A stretch of 64,000 bases of DNA from Latrodectus hesperus (lineage: Eukaryota; Arthropoda; Arachnida; Araneae; Theridiidae): the NCBI GenBank assembly GCA_037975125.1, contig CM075854.1, forward strand, positions 67,593,761-67,657,760. Reading direction: 5' to 3'. The notes under the pieces are model-generated. The model saw nothing but the letters and a program-made list of their open reading frames with translations, did no database searches and was not told the DNA's origin. The position numbers and the translations under genes were made by a program. Shown here in pieces: positions 49,007 to 60,439 of the stretch; within the stretch, counting starts at the first letter, position 1; every line of letters starts with the position of its first letter.

Positions 49007-52000
49007 GTTTGCTCAGTATTTCAGAATAATGAAAATAACTCCAGAAACAGAATATTTTCAAGAACATTTAAATATTTTATAAATTAATTCTTATAATTTA
49101 CGAAACAAAGACGCTGTCAATATTAGTTTTCTAAATAACCAATAAATTATCATTGCATTAATAGTTTTATTAATTATTTATTCAATTGGAGCCCTAAATA
49201 TTTAAGTTTAGATTGATCAGCTAAATATATCATGAACAGGAAGAAGTGAAGAACATATTTTACACAAAAAATACATTTTAAACTGTTTTCATTTTATACT
49301 CCTTCACAGTGAAACAAATCCAAAAAATTTAAGGAAATTTTAGTTTTCCTTAAAGAAATCTCAAGCAAATAATTTTCAAAAGAATTCCATTTTATTTCTA
49401 TGCTATTGATTTCCACCGATTATTTCCACGTATAACGATGATTGCTTGCAATTTTTAATTAACTGAATATATCATGTATTTGATTAATTTATATTTATGA
49501 ATACTGAGTATAATTGCTTATTCAATATAATTTATAAATTCTTTCCAATTTAGAGAAACATTATTTAAAATCAAATGATAGTTAAAATAATCTTTAACGT
49601 GAAAGAAAATTATTCTAGGTAATTTTAAAATTAAATTACAGTAAAATGTAATTTAAATATTTTGTAATTTTAAGTAATATTGTTAGTGACTAATTAATAT
49701 TATTTGTGACAAAATTTAAATCCTTTATATGTTGATATCAAAAATGAAATGTACAAACTGAGAAAAAATAGCTGCTTTATGAGCTTATTATTTATTTTAT
49801 AAAATAATAGAACTTTAAAAAAACAAAAAGTTTTTCCTTCTGTATGTTTTGCTGTAAAATATAAGATTTGGAAATACATATAATAAGAAAAACTCTATCA
49901 TTATTATTTACAACGAAATTTGACCCAATCTTTTCCTCAAATTGCTCTAAAAAATTCTAATTACATATAATATTGAGCACTTAGGAGTGAAAACGAAAAA
50001 AGTGAAAAACTGCTAATTCAGAAATTTCACGGTTCCATTGTTATCAGATAAAGACTCAAAATTGACGGCGAGGGAACTGTTACACAAGGGTAACCGTCAC
50101 GGTGGTTACTGTGCCTCCAACACCAGCTAATTAATGATGGCGTTCAACTATTGAATTTATTATACAGCGTTTGAAAAAAAATCATACCCTTCTGTTTTGA
50201 AATTGACTTGATGTTTTGTTTTCATATACGCAGCATACTTCTTATACGTTGCATACTAAATATTTTTCTAATAGTAATTTATTTTTAATGAAAGAGCAGT
50301 TTGGAAAAGGAAAATTAACTTAACTCTGACTAAGATCTGACACATCATTTTCACTTTTACGTACTTCCGATTTTTAAAACTATTTTACCGGTCTTTGCGA
50401 ATTTATATAAATGATCATCTATTGTATATTTCTAAGAAATATTAAGACTCAGTTTCTTAAACTTTGGATTACCTCATAACGTCATCACTCAAACTTCTTA
50501 TTGCGTAAAATATCCTTTTATAAAAAAATTCGACTATTTCTATTTATTTTCATCACATCATTGTTAGTATATTCCTAAATAAAATATCTAAAAATCTTAA
50601 ATAAATTGGAAGAATATCTAATACCATAAAATATTCGAGGACAAATAAAATTTTTCAAATAGAATACAGCTCTTATAGCTAAACACAATAAAAGTAAAAA
50701 GTATAATAGTTCGAGTGCAGTTCAAAACAATTTTCAAAAAGGAAAAAGTAATGTCTATAGCCTTTTCTGCTCAATTACTATTAAAAATATTCCAGCACTG
50801 ATTTATAACTGTTCTAGAAAGAGTAAAAGATGGGAGTATTGAATAATCTTCAAACTTTTCATCGAAATTTTAGACATGATTTGAAAAAACTTTTATTTGA
50901 TTGTCTTGAATAACATGAATAGGGCGAAAGAGAAGACAGAACATGCATCAAATGGAATTGATTTTGATTTTTTACCAACAGATGGCGCAGGGGAATTTGA
51001 TATCATTTCGATGCTCACTTAATTCCTCAAGATATTCTCATTTAGTTGTGCACTGAATAGAAATCGAGTTTCATCTTACATGAGAAAAAATGAGGGAAAG
51101 AAGAAATATTTCTTTCAAACATATTCCTTTGAAATGTATTAAGGATATTCAAATATCACATTTCCATCAAATTGTAGACCCAGCGTCTCGAAGGAGTGAA
51201 ATTAAACAAGTAAAATATTTTATATCACTTTAAATGCAGATTATGTATTTTTCAATCTGAATGAAAGATTTGATCACCTAAACTTTTCTTCAAAAGTTAA
51301 GACCTGAATATTTAACAAACATACAAGTTGTCCTATTTACTTATTTTAATGAATACCATTTTATTCCAAATCAATAAATAGTTCTAGAGTTTAAAAAATA
51401 TTCTTTACAAAAATATATGAAGAATACAACTTACAAGGATATTAGACTCCATAAAATTTCAAAACTTTTGAATTGAGAGATAAATAATAACGAAAATACA
51501 ACCATTTATATTATAATAAATTGTTCTAAAATAGTTTTAAAATGGTTTTCATATATTAGTTTTATTTGTTCAAATGTGATTCTGTAAAAAAATATAGTTT
51601 ATTAATATATATTATTCATCTGTTCTTACTATTTATATTGACAGGTCTTATTTTCATCAGTTAATTTTCTAATTTCACACCAAGTGTTTGTTTAAATACT
51701 TCTCTCACAATAGAACAAATACTTTGAATTGTTAAAAAAAACATGTCATCGAAAATGCAACATCAAAAGGGAATATTTAAAAAAGTAAATCTTTTAAAAT
51801 GCATGGATATGTGCAAGTGATTATAATTTAAGCGCACACCTACAGTATATAAGCAAATGCTGCTCTACTTACTAACTGAGGAGGAAGCGAGGAAAAGCTT
51901 CTATTTTATTTAAGAACTTAAAGATTCTCACATCATATTTTACATGTGCAGCTACTGTAGATTTGTAAAATAGAATGGGAACCATTCGAACGCGTTTCAC

Positions 52001-52030
52001 AGTTGAAAACTTGTTTTACACTGAGATTTT
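49007..52030. other. AT-rich noncoding stretch
   Basis: No gene. A short GC-richer palindrome (gtaaccgtcacggtggttac, about 50091-50110) stands out but is not explained. Confidence 0.55.
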
Positions 52031-52078
52031 GTTTAGCTGGATTATCTTGTGTCTCTACACAAGATAATCCAGTTAAAC
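52031..52078. repeat. 48-nt near-perfect hairpin
   Basis: Two 22-nt arms (52031-52052 and 52057-52078) are complementary at 21 of 22 positions, separated by a 4-nt loop (ctct). The core is 'ggattatcttgtgt' against 'acacaagataatcc'. No TA or other flanking duplication was seen, so it is not clearly a MITE. It is short for an animal pre-miRNA. Confidence 0.9.
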
Positions 52079-52264
52079 AGTAGCTTCCTTCTTAGTCCAT
52101 CAAACTCTTTGTTTTACTGGTCTTGTTGTTCTCTTGCCTATAGAATACGTCTTGTCAATAATATGAGACCGATTAGTACGGAATAACTAAACTCTCAGTG
52201 CACTAAGTCAACTTTGGCATGGTGTTAATCAGCATGAGTTACAATTCCCAACCATATATCCAAA

Positions 52265-52375
52265 ATTCCTTTGGCCAACATGACAGCTGAATGGTTTGCG
52301 CTCATATCTTCAATTCATCTGTTCGCAGTTTCAAATACTACCTAAAAAAGGGTAGGCCTGTTTAAGGTAACTCTA
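52265..52375 (+). repeat. tRNA-like SINE head remnant
   Basis: 'tgacagctgaatggtttgcg' resembles a tRNA A-box region (TRGCNNAGYNGG). About 45 bp on, 'gcagtttcaaatactacc' resembles a B box (GGTTCGANTCC). Spacing and order fit a tRNA-derived Pol III promoter. It is too degenerate to be a functional tRNA, and no anticodon arm can be assigned. A copy of a tRNA-derived SINE is the likely identity. Confidence 0.4.
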
Positions 52376-55300
52376 TATTCTTTTTAACCTGTAAGTCAAT
52401 TAATTTTTATACTGTATGTAATTTCGGAAATAAATTTAGCTTTATTTTCTTTACCGGTGCTGCATTTTCAATAATATGCAATGCATTCAAAAATTCGTGA
52501 ACATCTTTAAAGTTTTTCCAGTAAATGTGAAAATATTTCTAAAAAAGCAGCAACGTTCATCAGTGTTCAATTATGAATCTTGTGTGAGTTTAATATAATA
52601 TAATTAATAACATTTCTCTACCCAAATTCTTAAAGATTCTTAAAGGATCCTTAAAATTTATCACATAGACACTCTCATCAAGATTATCTTTAAACACATT
52701 GAAGATCAATTAAACTCTTTTCCAATGACAATGGAGATGTCTTGTGTTAGAGGAACTGTTCTGAATAAAAAAATGGTGGTGAACATCAAAATATCAAAAA
52801 AGGAGAAAACTGGATTTTTCAGCACGATGAATATGGAATGAAATGTACCTTGCTAATTTAAAAATATATTTAAAGTAAGAAATTATATTTCTAAATGCAA
52901 TTATTGTCAGGACAATCGTTCGAAGCTATTTGCATAGCAAAATTTGTTTATATTCAACAACTTAATGCAAAAACGAATGATTTTAAATGAAAATATTCTT
53001 ACATGAGATTTACATGTATTATACACACCTAAATGTAGTCCATAATACTGTTTCACACACACAGATTGACATGCTTACTCTAAATTTTTTTACTCCATAA
53101 TCCTTTTTCCCAAATTTTATCTTTATTGTAATATTACCTAAAATGTTTTTCTCTCACAAAATGCATTTAATTTTACTTTAATTCATGATGGGGGAACAAA
53201 TCAACATTATTATAAAATTGAAATAAATAAATTTCAAGAAATAATATTAAGCCTGAATGTTCTCATAAGTAATGTGTAAGTTTCAAACTAGTATTCAGTA
53301 ATTACAATGGCAAATAAACACATATTCAGATTTTAGTATTTTAATTTAAACTACAAAATTAGTTGCATTGATTTCTACACACATCTTCACAATGACACAC
53401 AGTGAAAATACAGATATTAACATTAACATACAAGAAGTGTTAATAAAGTTCTCTAAAATAATTTTTGAATCGATATGAAATAATTTTTGAAAAATTACTT
53501 GAATACCACATATTTTAAAATATTATTGTTCCTTCCAAAATATTTAATAACAATTTTTATGTCAAGTGTACTGTAATATATAAAAAAGATGGACAAATTA
53601 TTTCGAAGGAATTACATTGTAGAAATATTAGAAATTTTAGAAAACTGATTACGTAAGTAAACACGAAATGAAAAATATTGTAATTACAACTGACTATATT
53701 TGGCAATAATCTTTATGTACATAAAAGGTCTTCATATTCAAGCTACATAATCACTAGATGCGACGTAACCAGACAATTAAAATCAAATACAACCAGACCA
53801 TAAAATGCATAGAAAACAGTAATCATCTATATAAAAAATTCTTATACATAATAAATATTACAAATTGTAAAATACATTGAGAAGGAAATTGAGACGAGAA
53901 TTTTTCTAGAATAAAATAACCTAGGAGAACATTTTCTTCAATAAACTTCTCCAATCAATTCTATCTGTGTACCACACACTCACATTTTCTATTTTTATAA
54001 ATAGCTTTTTCTGATATCATCTGGCGAAGTAGCACAGAAGCATTTTTATAAGTGATAAAGGCATATGGCTTAATTAGTTCTTTTTGAGCTGTAAACACGT
54101 CTTAATGCATGTAAATTGGTTTCCCCGTTTATCTGTTCGTTTTCTTTTATAATTGATAAACATTTGCATGAATATTCATGTTTAATAAATTAGATGATGT
54201 GCATCATTAAAACACCAAACAAAATATCGCTTAGAGGAAAAGGCGATCAAGGTTTCAATAAATAGAGTTACGCAGATGATAGAAAAGTTAAAAAAAGTGC
54301 ATGGTTTTTTAACGTAAAATAAATATTTTATCTTAGATTATATCATTTCTTACATTTAATAAAATAAAAATCTGGAACTCTAAAAATTTGGCTTTTAGTG
54401 TGCTGTTTCATGTGTCCAACTATATTGATAATTGTTAAATGATTCATTATATTTAGCTCAGAATTTCTTTTGAACATTACCATTTACTGATTATTTTAGT
54501 ATATTTAGAATTATTCAGTGAAGGAGAACCACACCAGAGAAAAAATTTCATTTTGCTTCTCATATTTATGCACATCCCTTAATGCACAAGATTTTTATAT
54601 ATCACGTGTTAGCGTATTTAGTTTTTAAAGATATGTGTACTATTAATCTAAATATAATCTTCACATGATTTTAAGTGAATTTGAAATATTACTTAAGCTG
54701 GAACAAAACTGTTGAATTTTTCAAAATTCTATATAATGACGTTGGAAGTTTTCCAAGTTTTCTATCCAGTTACCAATTAAAAAAGAACAATTTTGTAAGC
54801 GTTTTTGTGACTTGACATATTGAATACTCTATAGTCATATATTTTATCTTAGTTACCTAATAGCGACTTTTTTCTGAAAGTAAATAGAGCTCTGGTGATT
54901 GTTGAGATAAACAACATTCCCCAACATCTTATATGGATGGGTAACAAAAATCCATTTCCCTTAACTACAAATTTTCAATCAAGTTATTAATAGTTAACTC
55001 TTTTTCATATTCTTTTTAAAGTGGTTTCAGTTTTATGTGAACAAATCTCAAAATCATTGTGAAAGTTAATTAAATATCAAACAGAGAAAAAAGATTTTCA
55101 TATTTCAACTTCTATTTACAAATGTTTCAAAACTCAAATTGCTCTTTTCATTCAGATTTTAGACTGAGAAATATTACAATAATTAATCATAAATAAATGA
55201 GACAGAGAATAAATTTAACACCCTAAAAATATTAAAATGAGTATTACTTAATAAAAATCTGCAGGAAATATAGTACAACTCTGGTATTTATCTCATATCA

Positions 55301-55860
55301 AAACAATATTATAGTCTTATACCCCACTCTTTAAGTAACAAATAAAATATTAAGTTATTTTTAATTTTTTATTCCCAATAAATTAATTATTTGTTCCCAA
55401 GAAATATAAAAACTAAAAGTAAAGGAAATAACCTATCAAAAATAATTATTGTAAAATTAAAAATCATTATTTCTTACGTAATACTTCAAAATTTAATATA
55501 CCTAGGAAGATTGTTGCTGTCGTTTAACAAACTCGAAAAAAGATATTTGTTTTGTCATGAGTTAATTTATCGGGTTATTGAGTTTTGCCATGATTTTTAT
55601 ATATTTGCTCCTTCATCATAAACAATGCTACTAGTTTAAATCAAAAATATTCGAATTTTACTCAAATAAATTAAAAAAGAATATTAATTTTAAGAGAAGA
55701 AAACTTATTTTCCTATTTACAATATGTATGATTCAGTTTCATATTGATGTAACTTAAAGATAGAGTTTTTTTTAGCGAAAACGATTTATATGCCTAAATA
55801 ATTATAGGAACAAGCTTCGCGACAAATTTATATTCTTAGTAGTAAGCAAATTATCTTAAG
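52376..55860. other. AT-rich noncoding stretch
   Basis: No supportable gene or repeat is seen. Confidence 0.55.
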
Positions 55861-55869
55861 AAACTTTAA

Positions 55870-57110
55870 GATTTGAATATTTTTCTTATATTTACAGAAA
55901 AAAATTCTATAACTGACATCAAAACATATGCATTACATAAAAATTAAATTTTATGAAAATTATCATATACGTATCTTTCATTAATATAAAAATTAACTCA
56001 CAGAAATTACCTTTTCTCTAAGAAATATAATAGTCGCATAATGATACAGAAATTAATAGTAACAGTGCCATCTAGGGACACATAAAACGATTAAAAATGG
56101 AGATATAAATTTTTAATATTTAATATCGGAAATTTTGATTTTCAATTATTTTATAAATGATAATAAGCATATTTAAGAAGCAAATTTTCTTGTTATATTT
56201 TAAACTATAAATGTTTCACATGTTTTTAGGTATAAGTAATAAAAATAATGCCTAATTTTATTGGAAATCAAAAAAATAAAAATTGAAGTAATTTAAAATG
56301 TTACTATTAAAAATGATAAAGATAAAATAAATGCAACGTAATTAATGCAAAGCATCAAAGCTTTTTAAGGAAAAAATTATTCAAAATATGAAGTTATATA
56401 AATAAAATGTTTCACATTGACGTTATAAAATCCTAAATTTTAATTTAAGATAGTAGAATTTTTCTGATAACAGTTATTAAATACTGACAGAAAAAAACTG
56501 TTTCAAAAATCTACTAATTGCTATCTCTTCAAAATCATTTTTATTTTATTTTCATTACAGAAATAAAGTATAGCTTTAGAAAATATTAGTGATGAATTTT
56601 GTATATTTTAAAATAACAAGTGATCTTTTTATTTTAAATTTACAGTGATAATTCTATGAAATTTTTTCGAAATAATTTGTAGGTCTCATAAATTCAAAAA
56701 GTCACTGGAACAGCGCCATCTAAGGATAACAGCAAGGATTAAAAATGTTAGCGCAAGTTTTTTAACACTTAATATTAGATATTTGCTTTTGATTTTTAAT
56801 TATATTATTATATACAATGAATCTTAATTTTAAGAAGGTAATCTTCCTTTTATATTCTAATCTACATATTTTCAAATGTTTTGCGAGATAAATAATAAAA
56901 TCAGTACTCAATTTCACAAAAAATTAAGAAAATATTATTTGAACTTCTTAAAAATTTTCTTTTAAAATGATATTTAAGAATAAAATAAATACAAAGTAAT
57001 TAATGAAAAACTCCACAGCATATTTCAAGATTAAAAAAATGACTCCAAGATATGAAGCTACATTAGTACAACAATCTATATATCAAAATGAAAATAATTA
57101 ATCTTTGTAA
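55870..57110. repeat. Diverged tandem duplication, period about 650 bp
   Basis: Two copies (about 55870-56405 and 56530-57065) align in the same order. The shared blocks are 'ttacagaaa' (55892 and 56555), 'cagtgccatct'/'cagcgccatct' (56063 and 56711), 'gattaaaaatg', and 'aataaaataaatgcaacgtaattaatg' against 'aataaaataaatacaaagtaattaatg'. The copies end near 'tatgaagttatat' and 'tatgaagctacat'. Spacing between paired blocks is 648-663 bp. The copies are strongly diverged, and neither codes for a protein that I can see. Confidence 0.65.
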
Positions 57111-57670
57111 CAAAAAATGTATGATTATTTTCACGTATTTGAATATAATTCAAATTTTTGTTCATTACATATGCATATGTATGTAAATATGTATACAATG
57201 TATAGAATATATAAACTATTCATTGTTTACGTGTATTCATTTTGTACATGCTTCATTTTCCTATTGTGTAAATGTAATTATATTTTTGATAAAATGCTTA
57301 CTTACGTAATATGTGCTTCGATTGATGGAAAACATTTATTAAATATTTTTAAAAACTTTTTTAACATTAAATTAAAATGAAAAAAAAATTCTGTCCATTT
57401 TATAAAATTTGCTGCAATATAATCGATTAATAAATAGTTTATTCAAAAGACTTGAACGTACATATCTTTTAACTTAAAAAAGTGTAAACTTCATAATTAT
57501 AATTTTAATAACTGAAATTGAAATTCGACAGTTTTACAGTAAAAAATTTTCACAAATCCAAATATTTTCTATAATAGCTGAACAAATATTGCACAGTTAA
57601 ATAAATGATTTTTTCATTCAAAAACATGAAAATATTTGCAAAAATATTAAAAAACACTCACATGTAGGCG
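57111..57670. other. AT-rich noncoding stretch
   Basis: An 87-codon T-rich frame at 57117-57380 (Tyr/Phe/Met-rich) looks like chance. Nothing else is seen. Confidence 0.5.
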
Positions 57671-57675
57671 TGATT

Positions 57676-57694
57676 TATACACATACGTACACAC
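57676..57694. repeat. Target-site duplication, left copy
   Basis: tatacacatacgtacacac, identical to 59181-59199. The two copies bracket the non-LTR insertion. Confidence 0.9.
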
Positions 57695-57695
57695 C

Positions 57696-58295
57696 AGCCA
57701 ACTTGCAAGATCAATTCAGAACAACCTTAATTCAACTAACACTATAAAGCTGTTCTGGATCAAGGCCCATGTGGGTCTTGAGGGCAACGAAATTGCAAAC
57801 AGCTTGGCCAAAGAAGCTACCTCTCATGAGGGCCCGTACGTGTCACTACCAACCCCGCGCTCATATTATAGAAGAATCATTACAGAGGAGGCTTATGAAA
57901 CATGTCAGACCAGTTGGGACCAGGCAACAACAGGAAGACTAGTTTACGAAGTTTTGCCAAAGGTCAAACAAATGCATCAATGCTGGCCTAGACAGGTCAC
58001 CTTATTTAACACCGGGCATGGGCTCTTTCCATCCTACTTATTCAGAATAGGCGTTCTCCCGAGTGATTACTGTGCCTGTGGAGATGTGGGTACCCCAACA
58101 CATCATGCAACCACATGTCCGATAACCAGCTCATGGCACTTCACTAAGCCGAGCACCCATCTAATCAAGGAATGGACAAAAAATCTGGTAACTAACAGCT
58201 ATGCTAGGTCCAAGCTAATAGCACTAGTAAACTTCCTTATAGACCACAGAGACCTGTACATTCCAAGCTACAATGAAGTTGAAGAGGAGGACTAA
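57696..58295 (+). pseudogene. Non-LTR ORF2 C-terminus: RNase H end and zinc motif
   Basis: The frame is open from the truncation point (reading QLARSIQNNLNSTNTIKLFW) through WIKAHVGLEGNEIANSLAKE to a TAA at 58293-58295, about 200 codons. The KAHVGxxGNExAxxLAKEA block is the C-terminal part of a type I RNase H domain, which degrades RNA in RNA-DNA hybrids during retrotransposition. The conserved Asp of GNExAD is Asn here (GNEIANSL). Further on, LPSDYCACGDVGTPTHHATTCP supplies a CxC...H..C cluster typical of the C-terminus of these proteins. No stop interrupts the fragment, so the insertion may be young. Endonuclease, reverse transcriptase and most of RNase H are missing. The first Met (57771) is not a natural start. 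Confidence 0.88.
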
Positions 58296-59180
58296 ATAAA
58301 TCCGGAACCTTAGATGTCCAACTGCTCCCAGCATCTGTAGCTAATATGCTATTCACTAATCTCTTTTCCTTCCATAAACTACTTAACTAAGTTACACCAA
58401 TTATTAAGTGAATTAGGGTCAGCCTGCTCTCTAAATTTTCCTGTTATAATTGAATTTGTTTTATTTTCCAAACCGTATGCATTGCCATAATTATCATGAA
58501 CTGCGCTTAAATAGTTTTAATACTGTACAACCTAAGCCATCTACATGTCATGTCCTATAACGCTGCTCTAATTTCTAAATACTTCCACTTCCTAATGCTC
58601 TAAGGAGCATTGTTAATCAATTTAGTTTCTATTTAGACAACAATTGATACCTATCTTCTCCATTGTTAGTGATGCTTTGATACCTGACCCTTCTCTAGTG
58701 CCAAAAGCTAAAGTACCTATTAACAACAAACTACCAGAATTTGTAAATTTTGTATTGATGTCATTTACTAGATTCTCCCAGTGGATGATTCCTTGAAACA
58801 CTTGTCTCTTTGTGCTAAAGCTGTTTTAAATATTTTTGTAATCCTTTTGTTGGATTTCTGTTAATATTGTCTAATGTCCCTCCTTGCTATTCCCATTTGT
58901 TTGCACCCCTGCTCTGTCATATAACTTTCAATTGTTCTGTTTGTTTTGTTTTAATGACTATCTGTAAATTTTGTCTTTGTCCCAACTTGATCTTACCAAT
59001 AAAGTAAACTCACACACAATTACTCACCTTGTACTTGTGCTGTCTAGCAATGTTATTTTTTATTTTGCTCACACAATAAACCCCCGGCGGTGTCACTTTC
59101 TTTTCCTCTTTCCAGCAAGTCCCATCTAAACTGGTAGAACCCTTCTTGGGTTAGGTACAGGGGACTTTGCTGGTGTATAC
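58296..59180 (+). other. 3' untranslated region of the non-LTR element
   Basis: This runs from the stop codon to the right target-site duplication. It is T-rich with interspersed C and has AATAAA at 58998-59003. It has no open frame of note. Confidence 0.75.
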
Positions 59181-59199
59181 TATACACATACGTACACAC
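59181..59199. repeat. Target-site duplication, right copy
   Basis: tatacacatacgtacacac, identical to 57676-57694. It is preceded by the element's own '...gtatac', so the 3' junction could shift by a few bases. Confidence 0.9.
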
Positions 59200-59214
59200 A
59201 TAACCAGGTAAATC

Positions 59215-59480
59215 TAATGGAGGTCAGAGATATATTCATCATTTCCAGTGGACGTCATGGATAGTAAATAGATATCTATCAGACATCCATGAAAGTCTGT
59301 TTAAAAGATGTTTGCTGGTTAACCAATATAGACGAAAAATTGACGTCCATTAGACGTTACCTTATGGACATTAATTTATGGATACGTGTGAATTGAAAAT
59401 AGACGTTTTTTGAAGGTTGCCTTATAGGAGATGTCTGATGAATAGTTCATATAGATTAAAAACAGACAGTCATTGTGGAG
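59215..59480. repeat. Degenerate internally repetitive block
   Basis: The block is rich in variants of 'gacgtc', 'agacgtt' and 'ggacatt'. Examples are 'gtggacgtcatggata', 'cagacatccatgaaag', 'ttgacgtccattagacgtta' and 'ttataggagatgtctgatg'. It looks like an old tandem array with no clear period. No coding was seen. Confidence 0.3.
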
Positions 59481-60430
59481 GTATTCTAGATATTTATTTG
59501 AATTTAGTAAGTTATAACAAAATAAATATATTATATGTAAAAAAAGTCGCTTAAGATTAGATTTATAACTAACATATCATATTAAATTTTTTCGTAAATT
59601 GATTTACTAATACAATTGAAGTGAAGTAAATTATTCTACACACTTTGAATAATTTAATAGTCACTTTGTAACCAAAATTCCCATTTAGGTTAGTTTTGTC
59701 AGAATTTTTTTTTAAAGTCGCTTTCCTTAAATTTTTATTTGATTGTTATAATGAGTACATGATATTAACTTGATGCAAAAGATTTAAAAGAAATTTAGAT
59801 TTATTTGTTGGCATGAAAATATCTCTATATTGAATTTAACTTCTTGATTGCAGACCGAAAGAATGTAAGTTTGGCAGATGTTAATTACTTTTCTGCATCT
59901 TCTTTAGATATTACCATCAATTCTTTAGGCTCTGACGTCTCTTAAATACGATACAAATTTAAATTATATTTTTATTAGAGATAACATTATTAAATTATCT
60001 AGATACATTAAATAATTTGAAAATATCAAACCGTAAAGCTAAATTCAAAGCATTATTTTCGAGTAGAATTTTTATCTTAGGTTCATTGGTTACTTGGGAA
60101 TAAATAAACAACAATGGGTTGCTGCAAGTTTGTTAAATAGGTTTTACAACCGATCACAAGTTGGTTATAAGAACTTTTTTAATTGCTAGTTCCACTTCTA
60201 AAGACGTTAAAAAGGTAGGCTAATCTACAGATACTGATACTTGCATTTAAATGCACGTTGCTATAGGATTGTAGTTTTACAGTAGCTTAGATCTGTGCTT
60301 ATTTTTTATACAGGAAGGCCAATAGAAGCTATAACGGTACACAGAAGTCTGCTTGAAAGAAGTTTGTAAGCTAGATAAGTGACATTGCTCATCCTGTTTA
60401 GTTCCTGTCAGCTCCTAATTCTATGTGGTA
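59481..60430. other. AT-rich noncoding stretch
   Basis: Nothing recognisable is seen. Confidence 0.55.
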
Positions 60431-60439
60431 AATTTCATT

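Larger units (their letters stand above)
57695..59180 (+). mobile_element. 5'-truncated non-LTR retrotransposon
   Basis: A 1486-bp insertion bounded by perfect 19-bp direct repeats. It contains only the 3' end of the second open reading frame (RNase H plus a Cys/His motif) and about 885 bp of 3' untranslated region. An AATAAA at 58998-59003 lies about 180 bp before the end. It ends '...ctttgctggtgtatac' without a poly(A) tail. Truncation at the 5' end plus a target-site duplication is the signature of target-primed reverse transcription. The RNase H domain places it in the I/Jockey-type group of non-LTR elements. Confidence 0.85.

Noticed and set aside
52265..52340. Functional tRNA gene
   Set aside because: The A- and B-box-like motifs are mutated, and no cloverleaf with anticodon and acceptor stems can be drawn.
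57117..57380. An 87-codon Tyr/Phe/Met-rich frame
   Set aside because: Low complexity, no domain, and no promoter or splice context.
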